Part shown: positions 15,962 through 25,601 of the stretch, one piece after another
Position numbering within the stretch: position 1 is the first letter of the stretch
How the letters are laid out: each line of letters opens with the position of its first letter
Assembly: GCA_016937995.1 (NCBI GenBank)
Contig: JAFGVM010000072.1
Coordinates: 1 to 25,834, forward strand
Source of the DNA: Candidatus Delongbacteria bacterium
Lineage (GTDB): Bacteria; UBA4055
Direction of reading: 5' to 3'
DNA length: 25,834 bases
The notes under the pieces: model-generated
The model's input: only the letters and a program-made list of their open reading frames with translations
Database searches by the model: none
What the model was told of the DNA's origin: nothing
Position numbers and translations under genes: made by a program

Positions 15962-17326
15962 TTAATACCAGTTGTAGGTCAACATTCCTCTGATCTCATG
16001 ATTAAATACCTCAACATCGGGAAATGATAAATATATACCTTCCCTATCGTAAAACACATACGAAGCTGCAAGACCTATACCTTTATAGATATTCTTCTGT
16101 ATCTCAAATCTACCTACACCTACCGACTCAACACCTTCTGCTCCTGATAATGTCCTGAGCCAGAACCTGTCAATGTTAATTGATAACTTAGCGAAATCAT
16201 CTTTATAGAAAACAAAGTTCATTTTTACGACAGCACCCGGACCAAAATTATAATCTCTTTCCACTTCTAGAAAATATTCTGTGCTTGCTCCACCTAAAAC
16301 GATAAGTCCTGCCTGATGATTGTGCAAAAAATGCCAATCCGTAAAAAATATCCTTTCAGCCATCAATTCGAGCCCTAAACTGCTTGCGGCAATTTTATAT
16401 GTCTGACTTGTAATATAATCAAAATTTTGAACTAAACCCAAAGCACTATGAACATACTTTTCTGAACGAATTTTCTTTCTCCAGATCAATCCCCTGGACA
16501 TTACATTTCCAATAATATCCTTTTTAAATGAAAATCCAAAATTCAATGTAAAATTATCGAAAGGTTTTCTAGAAGTGAATGGGTCACCGTAAACCATTTG
16601 AAAATTATAGTTCGCGAACGGTACAGTTGTTGTCGAATCCGCTTTAGCTTCATCCATTCCCTTTGAATTTAAAAAAGAAATTATTTTTTTCTCAGCAGAT
16701 ATTTCGAATTTGACTTTCTTTTTATTGCTCTCTTCTTTAGAACTTACAACGAACATGCTTCCGTCCATCATCCGGTTCACTGCTTTCATCGGGTTGATGA
16801 TAAATGCTCCGGTCTCTCTTGTAAATCTCAGTATTCCATCCGAAGAATTATCCAGAATATTATTTGACAATCTTTCAGTAATCTCTCCGAGCATAGCTCC
16901 ACCAAGACTGGTAGTTACCAGGTCATTTATCGCCGGTCTTTCTGTCTCCATAAAATATTCCCATTGCATACTTCCGAATGCTGTGAATGCCAGACTTTCA
17001 AAATAATTATGACCATAGTGACTCGCTATAGAATAATACAAACTTCCCTGATACGGATGACCGATCTGATTAACAGCAAAATTATCATCATCCCATACCC
17101 ATGGACTTTTCAAATTTGTTTCAATAGTACTGAAACTTATCTTGGCATAATCAGCATTACGGATATACCTGTTAGTGGCAGCAATCCCACAGTTCAGAGC
17201 AAATATCTGTCCTATAGGTTGCAAAAAAGACTTCCAGGTATTTTTCCTTTCAATTAAAGACTGTCCATTGACGAAAAAAAAATGTAATAGAATCGTCAAT
17301 AAAGAAATATGCGGTATTTTTGTCAT
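15962..17326 (-). CDS. Outer-membrane-type protein with DUF3943 domain
   Basis: The protein has 454 aa. The N-terminus (MTKIPHISLLTILLHFFFVNGQS) is a signal peptide. Residues ~75-185 carry the DUF3943 pattern: FAVNQIGHPYQGSLYY, YGHNYFESLAFTAFGSMQWEYF, PAINDLVTTSLGGAMLGEI. The C-terminal half alternates polar and aromatic residues in strands of about 10 and ends in an aromatic residue (MLTYNWY), as in outer-membrane beta-barrels. Function is not known for the family. The start at 17326 was chosen because AGGA lies 5 bases upstream; an in-frame ATG at 17341 has no SD. It is divergent from the EI24-like gene and convergent with the saccharopine operon. Confidence 0.82.
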   Translation of the reverse strand: MTKIPHISLLTILLHFFFVNGQSLIERKNTWKSFLQPIGQIFALNCGIAATNRYIRNADYAKISFSTIETNLKSPWVWDDDNFAVNQIGHPYQGSLYYSIASHYGHNYFESLAFTAFGSMQWEYFMETERPAINDLVTTSLGGAMLGEITERLSNNILDNSSDGILRFTRETGAFIINPMKAVNRMMDGSMFVVSSKEESNKKKVKFEISAEKKIISFLNSKGMDEAKADSTTTVPFANYNFQMVYGDPFTSRKPFDNFTLNFGFSFKKDIIGNVMSRGLIWRKKIRSEKYVHSALGLVQNFDYITSQTYKIAASSLGLELMAERIFFTDWHFLHNHQAGLIVLGGASTEYFLEVERDYNFGPGAVVKMNFVFYKDDFAKLSINIDRFWLRTLSGAEGVESVGVGRFEIQKNIYKGIGLAASYVFYDREGIYLSFPDVEVFNHEIRGMLTYNWY

Positions 17327-17465
17327 AACTATCCTAATCATGCTTAAAGTCTAAATCTAAAACTTTTAAATACTTTTCACAAATAATATATTATTCCTCT
17401 ATGTCCGTATTAGGAACGCATTCCTGAGTTCCCTAAGGTCTTATACCTTATACGTAAAATATTCC

Positions 17466-17494
17466 TTGCCAAATTCAAACTTTGAACATAAAAT
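17466..17494 (+). promoter_or_regulatory. Putative sigma-70 promoter of the EI24-like gene
   Basis: TTGCCA (17466-17471), 17-base spacer, TAAAAT (17489-17494), 29 bases before the ATG. An 8-bp inverted repeat CTTATACC (17440-17447) / GGTATAAG (17497-17504) flanks it; its meaning is unclear. Confidence 0.45.
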
Positions 17495-17523
17495 ATGGTA
17501 TAAGCAATTAAATTGAGGTAAAC

Positions 17524-18294
17524 ATGATATCAGCTGTAAAAGATTCACTGAGTTTTATTTATTTTCTCAAAGGAGCTTCATTTCTTCTCAGTAATAAGAA
17601 ATTATTAAAATACGCTGTTTTTCAAATAATCATAGCTACGATATTACTTATAATTGCTTTCTTTTTCATATTCTCCAATGGAATGGACTGGTATGATTCT
17701 ATGCTCGGAAGCTGGATAACGGAAAGTGCAGCATGGTGGCTGAAAACTTTTTATTACATTCTGGTGTTACCATTCTTTCTTATTGTAGTAGTACTGTCTT
17801 TATTCATTATAATGATACTCTCTCAGGTTATCAATGCTCCTTTCAATACCTTACTCTCAGAGAAAGTTGAAGAAGTTTACACTGGTAAAAAATTCAAGAG
17901 TCCACTATCATTTTTTGGACAAATCTGGCATGATATTTTATATGAATTGAGAAAATTAGTATTTTTTATCATTCTGTTGATAATTCCATTACCATTACTA
18001 CTGATACCTTTTATCGGAAGTATAGGTTACACGATAATATCTTCTCTTATTTTAATGTACACATTAACTTTTGATTTCCTGGATTATCCTATGGAAAGAG
18101 ATCTTCTTGATCTGAAACACCGGAAGGTCATGCTTTTTAAAAGACCCGGGATATGGCTTGGATACGGAGGATTGATGTTCCTGATCTTCCTTATACCTCT
18201 GGTAAATGTTATAGTCTGGCCTATTCTGATCACTTCAGGTACATTGTTATATATTGACAAACTGAAGATCGATCAGGATGTAACTGAAATGTAG
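17524..18294 (+). CDS. EI24/CysZ-like integral membrane protein
   Basis: The protein has 256 aa with four or more hydrophobic segments (about 27-52, 73-101, 140-180, 205-243). The layout and motifs (GASFLLSNKKLLKYAVFQ at the start, VINAPFNTLLSEKVEEVYTG in the middle, FLDYPMERDLLDLKHRK before the last helices) fit the EI24 domain family, which includes the sulfate transporter CysZ. In E. coli CysZ imports sulfate for cysteine synthesis. No sulfur-assimilation gene is nearby, so the substrate is unassigned. SD GAGGT is 5 bases before the ATG. Transcription is monocistronic: promoter upstream, hairpin downstream at 18384. Confidence 0.82.
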   Translation: MISAVKDSLSFIYFLKGASFLLSNKKLLKYAVFQIIIATILLIIAFFFIFSNGMDWYDSMLGSWITESAAWWLKTFYYILVLPFFLIVVVLSLFIIMILSQVINAPFNTLLSEKVEEVYTGKKFKSPLSFFGQIWHDILYELRKLVFFIILLIIPLPLLLIPFIGSIGYTIISSLILMYTLTFDFLDYPMERDLLDLKHRKVMLFKRPGIWLGYGGLMFLIFLIPLVNVIVWPILITSGTLLYIDKLKIDQDVTEM

Positions 18295-18383
18295 TATAGC
18301 CTTTCAATTAATTCTAAAATATATAATTTTGAAACTAAATGAATAAATGACGAAGAAGTTAAAAATTTAATCCAAAAAAGAAA

Positions 18384-18416
18384 AAGGGTGGTCTGCTTTC
18401 TGCGCAAACCACCCTT
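18384..18416 (-). terminator. Intrinsic terminator of the 50-aa gene (possibly bidirectional)
   Basis: AAGGGTGGT (18384-18392) pairs with ACCACCCTT (18408-18416). After a C/A mismatch the stem continues TGC/GCA around a 7-base loop. On the minus strand it is followed by CTTTTTTCTTTTTT-like U-tracts; on the plus strand the tail (CTTCTTTG) is weaker. It lies 42 bases after the stop of the small gene and also between the two convergent units. Confidence 0.75.
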
Positions 18417-18458
18417 CTTCTTTGTGTGTGTGTGTTGAGGAGTAATTATTTTACATCT

Positions 18459-18611
18459 TTAGAAGAAGTGGATATACGGGGTCTTATTTTTAAAGATCGA
18501 TCTTCTCATTTCAAATTTTACTTCAGTACCCATCACTTCTTTCAATTCCTGCTGTGAGATCTTTTTGTTTTCAAATTTCTCAATAATTTTTTTTAATCTT
18601 AAACCTTTCAT
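18459..18611 (-). CDS. Small 50-aa protein of unknown function
   Basis: ATG at 18609-18611 is preceded by AGGAGAATAAA, a strong SD at good spacing. The frame runs 50 codons to TAA at 18459 and is followed by a strong minus-strand terminator. Start, SD and terminator together argue for a real expressed gene, although it is short. The peptide is basic: MKGLRLKKIIEKFENKKISQ, then QELKEVMGT, then VKFEMRRSIFKNKTPYIHFF at the C-terminus. The first 29 residues resemble the leader style KxLxxKKFExxKxSxxELKxIxG(G) of ribosomally made peptide precursors; the G is present (Gly28) but followed by Thr instead of Gly. No peptidase, transporter or modification gene is adjacent, so this is only a resemblance. 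CorA lies upstream on the same strand beyond its own terminator. Confidence 0.65.
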   Translation of the reverse strand: MKGLRLKKIIEKFENKKISQQELKEVMGTEVKFEMRRSIFKNKTPYIHFF

Positions 18612-18739
18612 TTTATTCTCCTATTTTATCAGTTTCGAATTACAACTGTAATATGCTAAAATATCATATATCTTCAAATATCTAACCGATGAAGTGTTTA
18701 AATCGTGGAATAAAATGTAATAACCCAGTGTAGAACGAA

Positions 18740-18767
18740 TAAAAAAAAGATGCTATATCTGCATCTT
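18740..18767 (-). terminator. Intrinsic terminator of corA
   Basis: AAGATGC (18747-18753) / GCATCTT (18761-18767), 7-base loop. On the minus strand it is followed by eight U (complement of 18741-18748). It lies 40 bases after the corA stop. Confidence 0.83.
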
Positions 18768-18806
18768 ATTAAAATATTGGTTTTAAATTATACATTATCT
18801 ATTGAT

Positions 18807-19742
18807 TCAGATCCATTTTCTGTAAACAAAAAGAACGATACCCATGATCGCAGCCACAGCTGAAATTATCAGGGTAATTACAAAAGCATGAGGTGATTGC
18901 TGGAACGGAAGAACAACGTTCATACCGTAAAGACTTGCGACCAGTGTTGGAATAGCTATAATGATCGTAACTGCAGTGAGAAATCTCATGACAATGTTAA
19001 GATTGTTTGAGATCAGTGATGAAAAGAAATTCATCATCTCGTTCAAGATAGTGCTGTAAATTTCTGCCATCTCGATCGCCTGTTTGATATCAATTATCAC
19101 ATCTTCAAGTATATCCTCTTTGCTCTCATCCATCTTGAACAACTTACTTCTTTGAAGTTTCTGGATCATTCTGTTGTTTGATTTTAAAGATGCTTCGAAC
19201 TGGATAAGGGATTTATCAAGCTTAAAGATCTCAACAAGTTCTTCATTTTTCATTGATCGCTGAATGTCTTCCTCTATCTCTCCGGCCTTGTGCCTCAGCT
19301 GCTTTAAATATCTGATATATAACTGATTTGTTCTGTTAAATATCTGAAGAATAGATTTACCTCTGTCAGTTGTATCAAAGTTCTTGATCCTCTGCTGAAT
19401 AAAGTCGTTTATAAGATCATTCTCCCTTGAACATACTGTTATCATAAGTTTATCTTTGAGTATTATTATTCCAAGAGGAATAGTCTGATAATGTGATCCC
19501 TCGCTGTCAATATCCAGAACAGGTATCCTGGTCAAAAGAATAAAATCATCATCATCTATCTCCAGACGTGCAACTTCATCAATATCTAAGGGGTCAGTCA
19601 GAAAATCACGGGGAATATCGAACTTATTAATTATTGAATCGATCTCCTCTTTTGAAGGATGAACAATATTTACCCATGAATTGTCCTCATAAGTATCAAT
19701 ATTTATTAAACCTGTATCTGAACTCTTAAATATTTCAATCAT
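18807..19742 (-). CDS. corA: CorA-family magnesium/divalent metal transporter
   Basis: The protein has 311 aa. The signature YGMN is present (GMN 273-275) at the end of the first of two C-terminal membrane helices (about 252-272 and 284-307), followed by a short basic C-terminal tail, as in CorA pentamers. The N-terminal two-thirds is the soluble funnel, with a long charged helix region (about 130-235) that forms the stalk. CorA channels conduct Mg2+ (also Co2+, Ni2+) across the inner membrane and are gated by intracellular Mg2+. The loop after GMN (VVLPFQQSPH) is not the E. coli MPEL-type, so substrate preference is not certain. SD AAGGA is 7 bases before the ATG. Monocistronic, divergent from the GlcD-like gene. 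Confidence 0.9.
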   Translation of the reverse strand: MIEIFKSSDTGLINIDTYEDNSWVNIVHPSKEEIDSIINKFDIPRDFLTDPLDIDEVARLEIDDDDFILLTRIPVLDIDSEGSHYQTIPLGIIILKDKLMITVCSRENDLINDFIQQRIKNFDTTDRGKSILQIFNRTNQLYIRYLKQLRHKAGEIEEDIQRSMKNEELVEIFKLDKSLIQFEASLKSNNRMIQKLQRSKLFKMDESKEDILEDVIIDIKQAIEMAEIYSTILNEMMNFFSSLISNNLNIVMRFLTAVTIIIAIPTLVASLYGMNVVLPFQQSPHAFVITLIISAVAAIMGIVLFVYRKWI

Positions 19743-19893
19743 AATGATTCCTTAAATATTTCATTTAATAAAACTACGTAAAATTACAAAATTGAGCAAG
19801 TGAAAAACAAATTCCTTTAATTTAACAATTTTCCAATATCAATTTGTGATAACTTTTCATATATTCCGCTTGTAATTAAAAAGGATCACAATA

Positions 19894-21269
19894 ATGCCTT
19901 TCTGGGATAAATTAGAAGACCTCTTACCACTGAACATAATTTCCTACTCACAGGAAGAAAAATATGTTTACAGAACCGATTCTACCAAGTTCAACGGTGA
20001 TCCTGATATTATAATTAACGTGACAAATCAGAAAGAAGTTATCATTGCTGTTAATTTTGCAGCCAAGAATGACATACCGGTCATTCCAAGGGGTGCAGGT
20101 TCGGGTATGAGTGGTGGTGCAGTTCCTATTAAAGGAGGCATCGTTTTAAATTTTGAAAAAATGAACCAGATACTTAAGATAGATAAAAAAAAACGAATTG
20201 CATATGTCCAGCCGGGAGTTGTTGTTTCTGATCTTCAGGATAAAGTGAAAGAATTAGGGTTATATTATCCTCCAGACCCCTCGAGCAATAAAGTTGCGAC
20301 CATTGGAGGGACAGTCGCTGAAAATGCAGGCGGACTTCATTGTGTCAGGTATGGTGTTACATCAAGATATGTCAAAGGTTTAAAATTCGTCGACAGTAAA
20401 GGTTACCTTTATTCTACAGGGATTTACAATAATAAGTATTTGCCTGGAGCATCTTTGCTTGTTGGTTCAGAGGGAACTTTAGGTGTAATAACTGAGATAG
20501 CACTGGAATTGCTGGAAGAACCTATTCTGAAAGACACTTTTTTGACTTATCATGAAAGTTTTATGGATGCTGTTAATACAGTGATCAAGATTAAAAAAAC
20601 TGACATAGATCCTTCCGTTATGGAAATTATTGACAGTAATTCTTTGAAAGCTGTAACTCAATTTAAAGATATAAATTTAAAGACCGGTACTGATACTGTT
20701 TTAATAATTCAACTTGATTCAAATCTTCTGACAGACCTTTTGGACAGATCTTCCAAACTGGAAAATCTATTTAAAAAATTGAATATTCTCGGGTATAAAA
20801 AAGCTGAATCCTCTCTGGAAGCAGAGGATATATGGAGCCTGAGGAGAGCAATATCTTCCTCAATAAAAAGAATTTCCCCCAATAAACTTAATGAGGATAT
20901 TTCTATTCCGATAAGTGAGTTTCCAAGAATAGTTGAAATTGTAAGGAACATTGAAAACAAGTATGGTCTTAAAATAGTGATTTACGGGCATGCGGGAGAT
21001 GGTAACCTTCACATTAACATACTCTATGACAGAAACAACAAAAGTGAAACTGACAATACAATATTTGCAGCAGAGGATATTTTCAAGAATACTGTACAGC
21101 TTGGAGGCAGCATAACAGGTGAGCATGGAATTGGACTTTCAAAGAAAAATTTTTTAAGTTTGCAATATTCAAAAAATGAAATTGGTTTTATGAAAAAATT
21201 AAAAAAAGCATTTGATCCTGCTTTGATCATAAATCCTGATAAGATATTTAACGTACAAAAGGATAATTA

Positions 21270-21270
<1 letters not shown>
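19894..21270 (+). CDS. FAD-linked oxidase, GlcD/D-lactate dehydrogenase family
   Basis: The protein has 458 aa. The FAD-binding type 4 domain spans ~35-210: VIPRGAGSGMSGGAVP (64-79), YYPPDPSSNKVATIGGTVAENAGG (125-148), YGVTSRYVKGL, GSEGTLGVITEI. The FAD-oxidase C-terminal domain includes IYGHAGDGNLHINILYD, TGEHGIGLSKK and DPALIINPDKIF, all typical of glycolate oxidase subunit GlcD and D-2-hydroxyacid dehydrogenases. It would oxidise a D-2-hydroxy acid (glycolate, D-lactate or similar) with FAD. GlcE and the iron-sulfur GlcF partners are absent nearby, so it may act alone as a D-lactate dehydrogenase-like enzyme. SD AAAGGA is 9 bases before the ATG. Its stop overlaps the rseP start by one base (TAATG). 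Exact substrate unknown. Confidence 0.88.
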
Positions 21271-23521
<2,251 letters not shown>

Positions 23522-23540
23522 TAATTAGGAAACTGATCTC

Positions 23541-24119
23541 ATGGATTCTTTCACTAAAAAAACTATTATCAGACATGCACTTGTATTTCTAGCTGTTCTT
23601 ATTATTCTAACTCTGATGATATTATTTACAGAAGATAAATACCAACTCTGGATCTTTTTTGCATTGTATTCCCTATTAATAATAATATTACATTATATGT
23701 ACGTCTCTGTTCAGAAGGAAAAATTAAATCAGATGCTCGTTAAAGAAAAAGATATGATCAAGCAGAGAGCAGAGGCTGAATCTAAATCAGAATACCTTAG
23801 ATCATTGAGAAAGAAGAAAATAATGGAAGAACAGGTTAAGGCTATCCATTCATTACTGGTCATGCAGAACCATAAGATAAATTCACCTTTGAACGGAATA
23901 ATCGGTTATTCCGATATTTTGAAAAGTAAGATAAACAAGTCCGATCTTGATGATAAGAACAGTATTAATTCCATTTTGGAAAAGATCAAGAAAAGCGGTG
24001 AGAAAATTCACGGGATCATTAACAATCTTGATGATATCGAGAACCCTATTTTTAAGGATGTTTTTAACTCAAAGGTCATTAAAGATCTTGAAAAAGCAGA
24101 TATCAAGCTCGATGCTTGA
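23541..24119 (+). CDS. Membrane protein with histidine-kinase H-box-like domain but no ATPase domain
   Basis: The protein has 192 aa. Two membrane helices (about 12-29 and 34-55) enclose a very short periplasmic turn. A charged coiled coil (57-100) and a HisKA-like helix pair follow: NHKINSPLNGIIGYSDIL at 110-127 with candidate phosphoacceptor His111. In ordinary sensor kinases the box is HE-x-RTPL; here the Glu is Lys and Arg-Thr is Asn-Ser. The protein ends after the second DHp helix (~145-165) plus a short tail, with no HATPase_c domain, and no such domain follows in the window. It may be a phosphotransfer or scaffold protein, or a degenerate kinase. SD TAGGAAA precedes the ATG; it is the last gene of the operon. 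Confidence 0.75.
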   Translation: MDSFTKKTIIRHALVFLAVLIILTLMILFTEDKYQLWIFFALYSLLIIILHYMYVSVQKEKLNQMLVKEKDMIKQRAEAESKSEYLRSLRKKKIMEEQVKAIHSLLVMQNHKINSPLNGIIGYSDILKSKINKSDLDDKNSINSILEKIKKSGEKIHGIINNLDDIENPIFKDVFNSKVIKDLEKADIKLDA

Positions 24120-24126
24120 TAATTTT
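24101..24126 (+). terminator. Probable terminator overlapping the stop codon of the H-box gene
   Basis: TATCAAGC (24101-24108) / GCTTGATA (24114-24121) form a perfect 8-bp stem with a TCGAT loop, followed by ATTTT. The right arm contains the TGA stop (24117-24119). The stem is AT-rich and the U-tract short, so termination strength is uncertain. Confidence 0.45.
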
Positions 24127-24428
24127 CAATTCACTCAATTCTTATGATACTTTCGTTCAGTTAATTTGCATGAAATAGAAGAATACTGAGCTATATACTC
24201 ACATAACGAAGAAAGAAATGGACAAGATAACAAGTCCGTTAGACAACCTGAAAGTACAGGAAATAAATACGGTACTCGTACCATATATCCGGAATTTTTA
24301 CGCACTAACTATTTCCGCACATTGTCTGTTAAAGCAACCAGTGGTGTGGACTAAAAAAAACCAAATAGCAAATTGATAAAAGATTTAGTTAATAATTTTG
24401 TGGATTTTGAACTTTTTATGAATTATAA
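24127..24428. other. Intergenic stretch without a convincing gene
   Basis: Between the H-box gene and the promoter of the next gene no family is recognised. The middle part (about 24230-24345) is less AT-rich than its flanks. It holds a 52-codon frame (ATG 24218 to TGA 24374-24376) with only a weak SD (GAAGAAAG) and no recognisable product. A second overlapping open frame runs to TAA 24353-24355. A GGTAC/GTACC dyad lies near 24270-24281. It could be the remnant of a decayed gene or a small RNA locus; neither can be shown. Confidence 0.5.
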
Positions 24429-24456
24429 TTGACTTAAATTTGCATTTTGGTATAGA
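24429..24456 (+). promoter_or_regulatory. Sigma-70 type promoter of the DUF4177-like repeat gene
   Basis: TTGACT (24429-24434), 16-base spacer, TATAGA (24451-24456), 37 bases before the ATG at 24494. It lies inside the longer in-frame reading that would begin at 24440, which supports the later start. Confidence 0.5.
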
Positions 24457-24493
24457 AATTAGATGTATATTGAATAAAAATAGGAGAGTCATA

Positions 24494-25552
24494 ATGAAAA
24501 AAATGCTAGTAGCTATGCTCTTAATTGGAGCAACATTCAGTTCGCTAATCGCACAAACAGAATGGGAGCTTATATTTCATTCAACAAGCATTCCAACTTT
24601 GGAAAAGGAAATGGGTGAAATGCTTGCAGCAGGATATGAACCTGTTGGTATTGAATTAGTACGAGATGGTGTTAAAAAAGGTGTACTAACGATGTACGAA
24701 AAAGTCGAAGATCAGAGTATTCAAAGTATGAAGATCGTAGAAATTTTTGACTTTAATACCATAAAAGAGACAATAACGAAAGAGGCAAAAAATGGTTACT
24801 TACCTTTAGATCTCACATACTACACTCAAAGTATTATTGTTCTGTTTGTTAAATATGAGGATTCACCCATAACAGAATGGGCTTTTGATGCAGCCGAAGC
24901 TTCATATGCTGATATTGGAAAATCACTTGAAAAATTTTCAAATAAAAGTAGAGAATGGATACCAGTTGGTATTATGGGGCATGAAATATTTAAAAAATAC
25001 TTGTTAATGTACCTGAAAGTACCTGGCTTAGAACTACAAGATTACAATGTTTATACATTTGAAGGTCTTGAAAACTTTCAACAAGGTATAGACCAACTTT
25101 ACTCAGAGGGTTGGTCAATCTGTGGTTTCTCTATTTATGGAAATGAATGGGATGTTGTAGTTGTGAAAGTTGATATTAATGAGAATTACATTGATAAGGC
25201 ACAGAGTAATGCTTGTTGGACTGGCAATTGGGAAGGAAGTATGTCATTCGAAGGTGAAGGATTTTTGACAGTACAAAATGTTACCGACGAAAGTTTCTAT
25301 TTCAAACTTGAAGCAGTAAATTCAAGAGGAAATATGGGTATGATTGAAAAAGGTATAGCATTCTTTAATCCTGATGCACCCACATTGGCAGTCTTTTATG
25401 ATGAAAATTATCCAAACTATTCAATTGTATTCAGCATGATTGATAATAATATTTGGATAAACGAAATTGATCCAAATACAAGAACTCAAAATCTCAACTC
25501 TCCATACTGTGGTGCTGGTGTTAACTTTACAGGCACTTATTACTCTAAATAA
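24494..25552 (+). CDS. Secreted protein with four DUF4177-like repeats and a C-terminal beta-rich domain
   Basis: The protein has 352 aa. ATG 24494 is preceded by AGGAGAG and starts a clear signal peptide (MKKMLVAMLLIGATFSSLIA). Residues 23-225 contain four degenerate repeats of one fold unit: helix, then a turn G-Y/W-x-P-x-G, then a strand pair ending in V-x-x-x-K. They lie at 23-70 (LAAGYEPVGIE...VLTMYEK), 79-120 (AKNGYLPLDLT...VLFVK), 129-175 (REWIPVGIM...LMYLK) and 185-225 (YSEGWSICGFS...VVVVK). This is the pattern of the small DUF4177 domain (L..LG.EGWELV...VLKR); the match is by eye. Residues 241-352 form a separate domain, CWTGNWEGSM...PYCGAGVNFTGTYYSK. Its two cysteines (241 and 339) may pair, and a lipocalin-like beta-barrel is plausible. 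Function unknown; single-gene unit. Confidence 0.75.
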   Translation: MKKMLVAMLLIGATFSSLIAQTEWELIFHSTSIPTLEKEMGEMLAAGYEPVGIELVRDGVKKGVLTMYEKVEDQSIQSMKIVEIFDFNTIKETITKEAKNGYLPLDLTYYTQSIIVLFVKYEDSPITEWAFDAAEASYADIGKSLEKFSNKSREWIPVGIMGHEIFKKYLLMYLKVPGLELQDYNVYTFEGLENFQQGIDQLYSEGWSICGFSIYGNEWDVVVVKVDINENYIDKAQSNACWTGNWEGSMSFEGEGFLTVQNVTDESFYFKLEAVNSRGNMGMIEKGIAFFNPDAPTLAVFYDENYPNYSIVFSMIDNNIWINEIDPNTRTQNLNSPYCGAGVNFTGTYYSK

Positions 25553-25569
25553 ATATTTAATCTTTTGAC

Positions 25570-25601
25570 AACTGGGGTCGTTTTGAAATTCGATCCCAGT
25601 T
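25570..25601 (+). terminator. Hairpin after the DUF4177-like gene (terminator-like, no U-tract)
   Basis: AACTGGGGTCG (25570-25580) pairs with CGATCCCAGTT (25591-25601) over 11 bp, including one G-T pair, around a 10-base loop. It lies 18 bases after the stop at 25552. No T-run follows, so it may be a weak terminator, an RNA-stabilising 3' hairpin or a binding site. Confidence 0.45.

Noticed and set aside
17440-17504. 8-bp inverted repeat CTTATACC/GGTATAAG between the DUF3943 and EI24-like genes
   Set aside because: The arms are 49 bases apart and AT-rich; it may be chance, so no operator was called.
18423-18435. Short TG dinucleotide run
   Set aside because: Only about six units, between the small gene and its terminator; a simple-sequence run with no evident role.
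24218-24376. 52-codon ATG frame in the intergenic stretch
   Set aside because: Weak SD, no recognisable product, and an overlapping frame is equally open; kept only as a note on the region.
24440-24493. Upstream in-frame start for the DUF4177-like protein
   Set aside because: Overlaps the promoter -10, lacks an SD and would place 18 residues before a perfect signal peptide.
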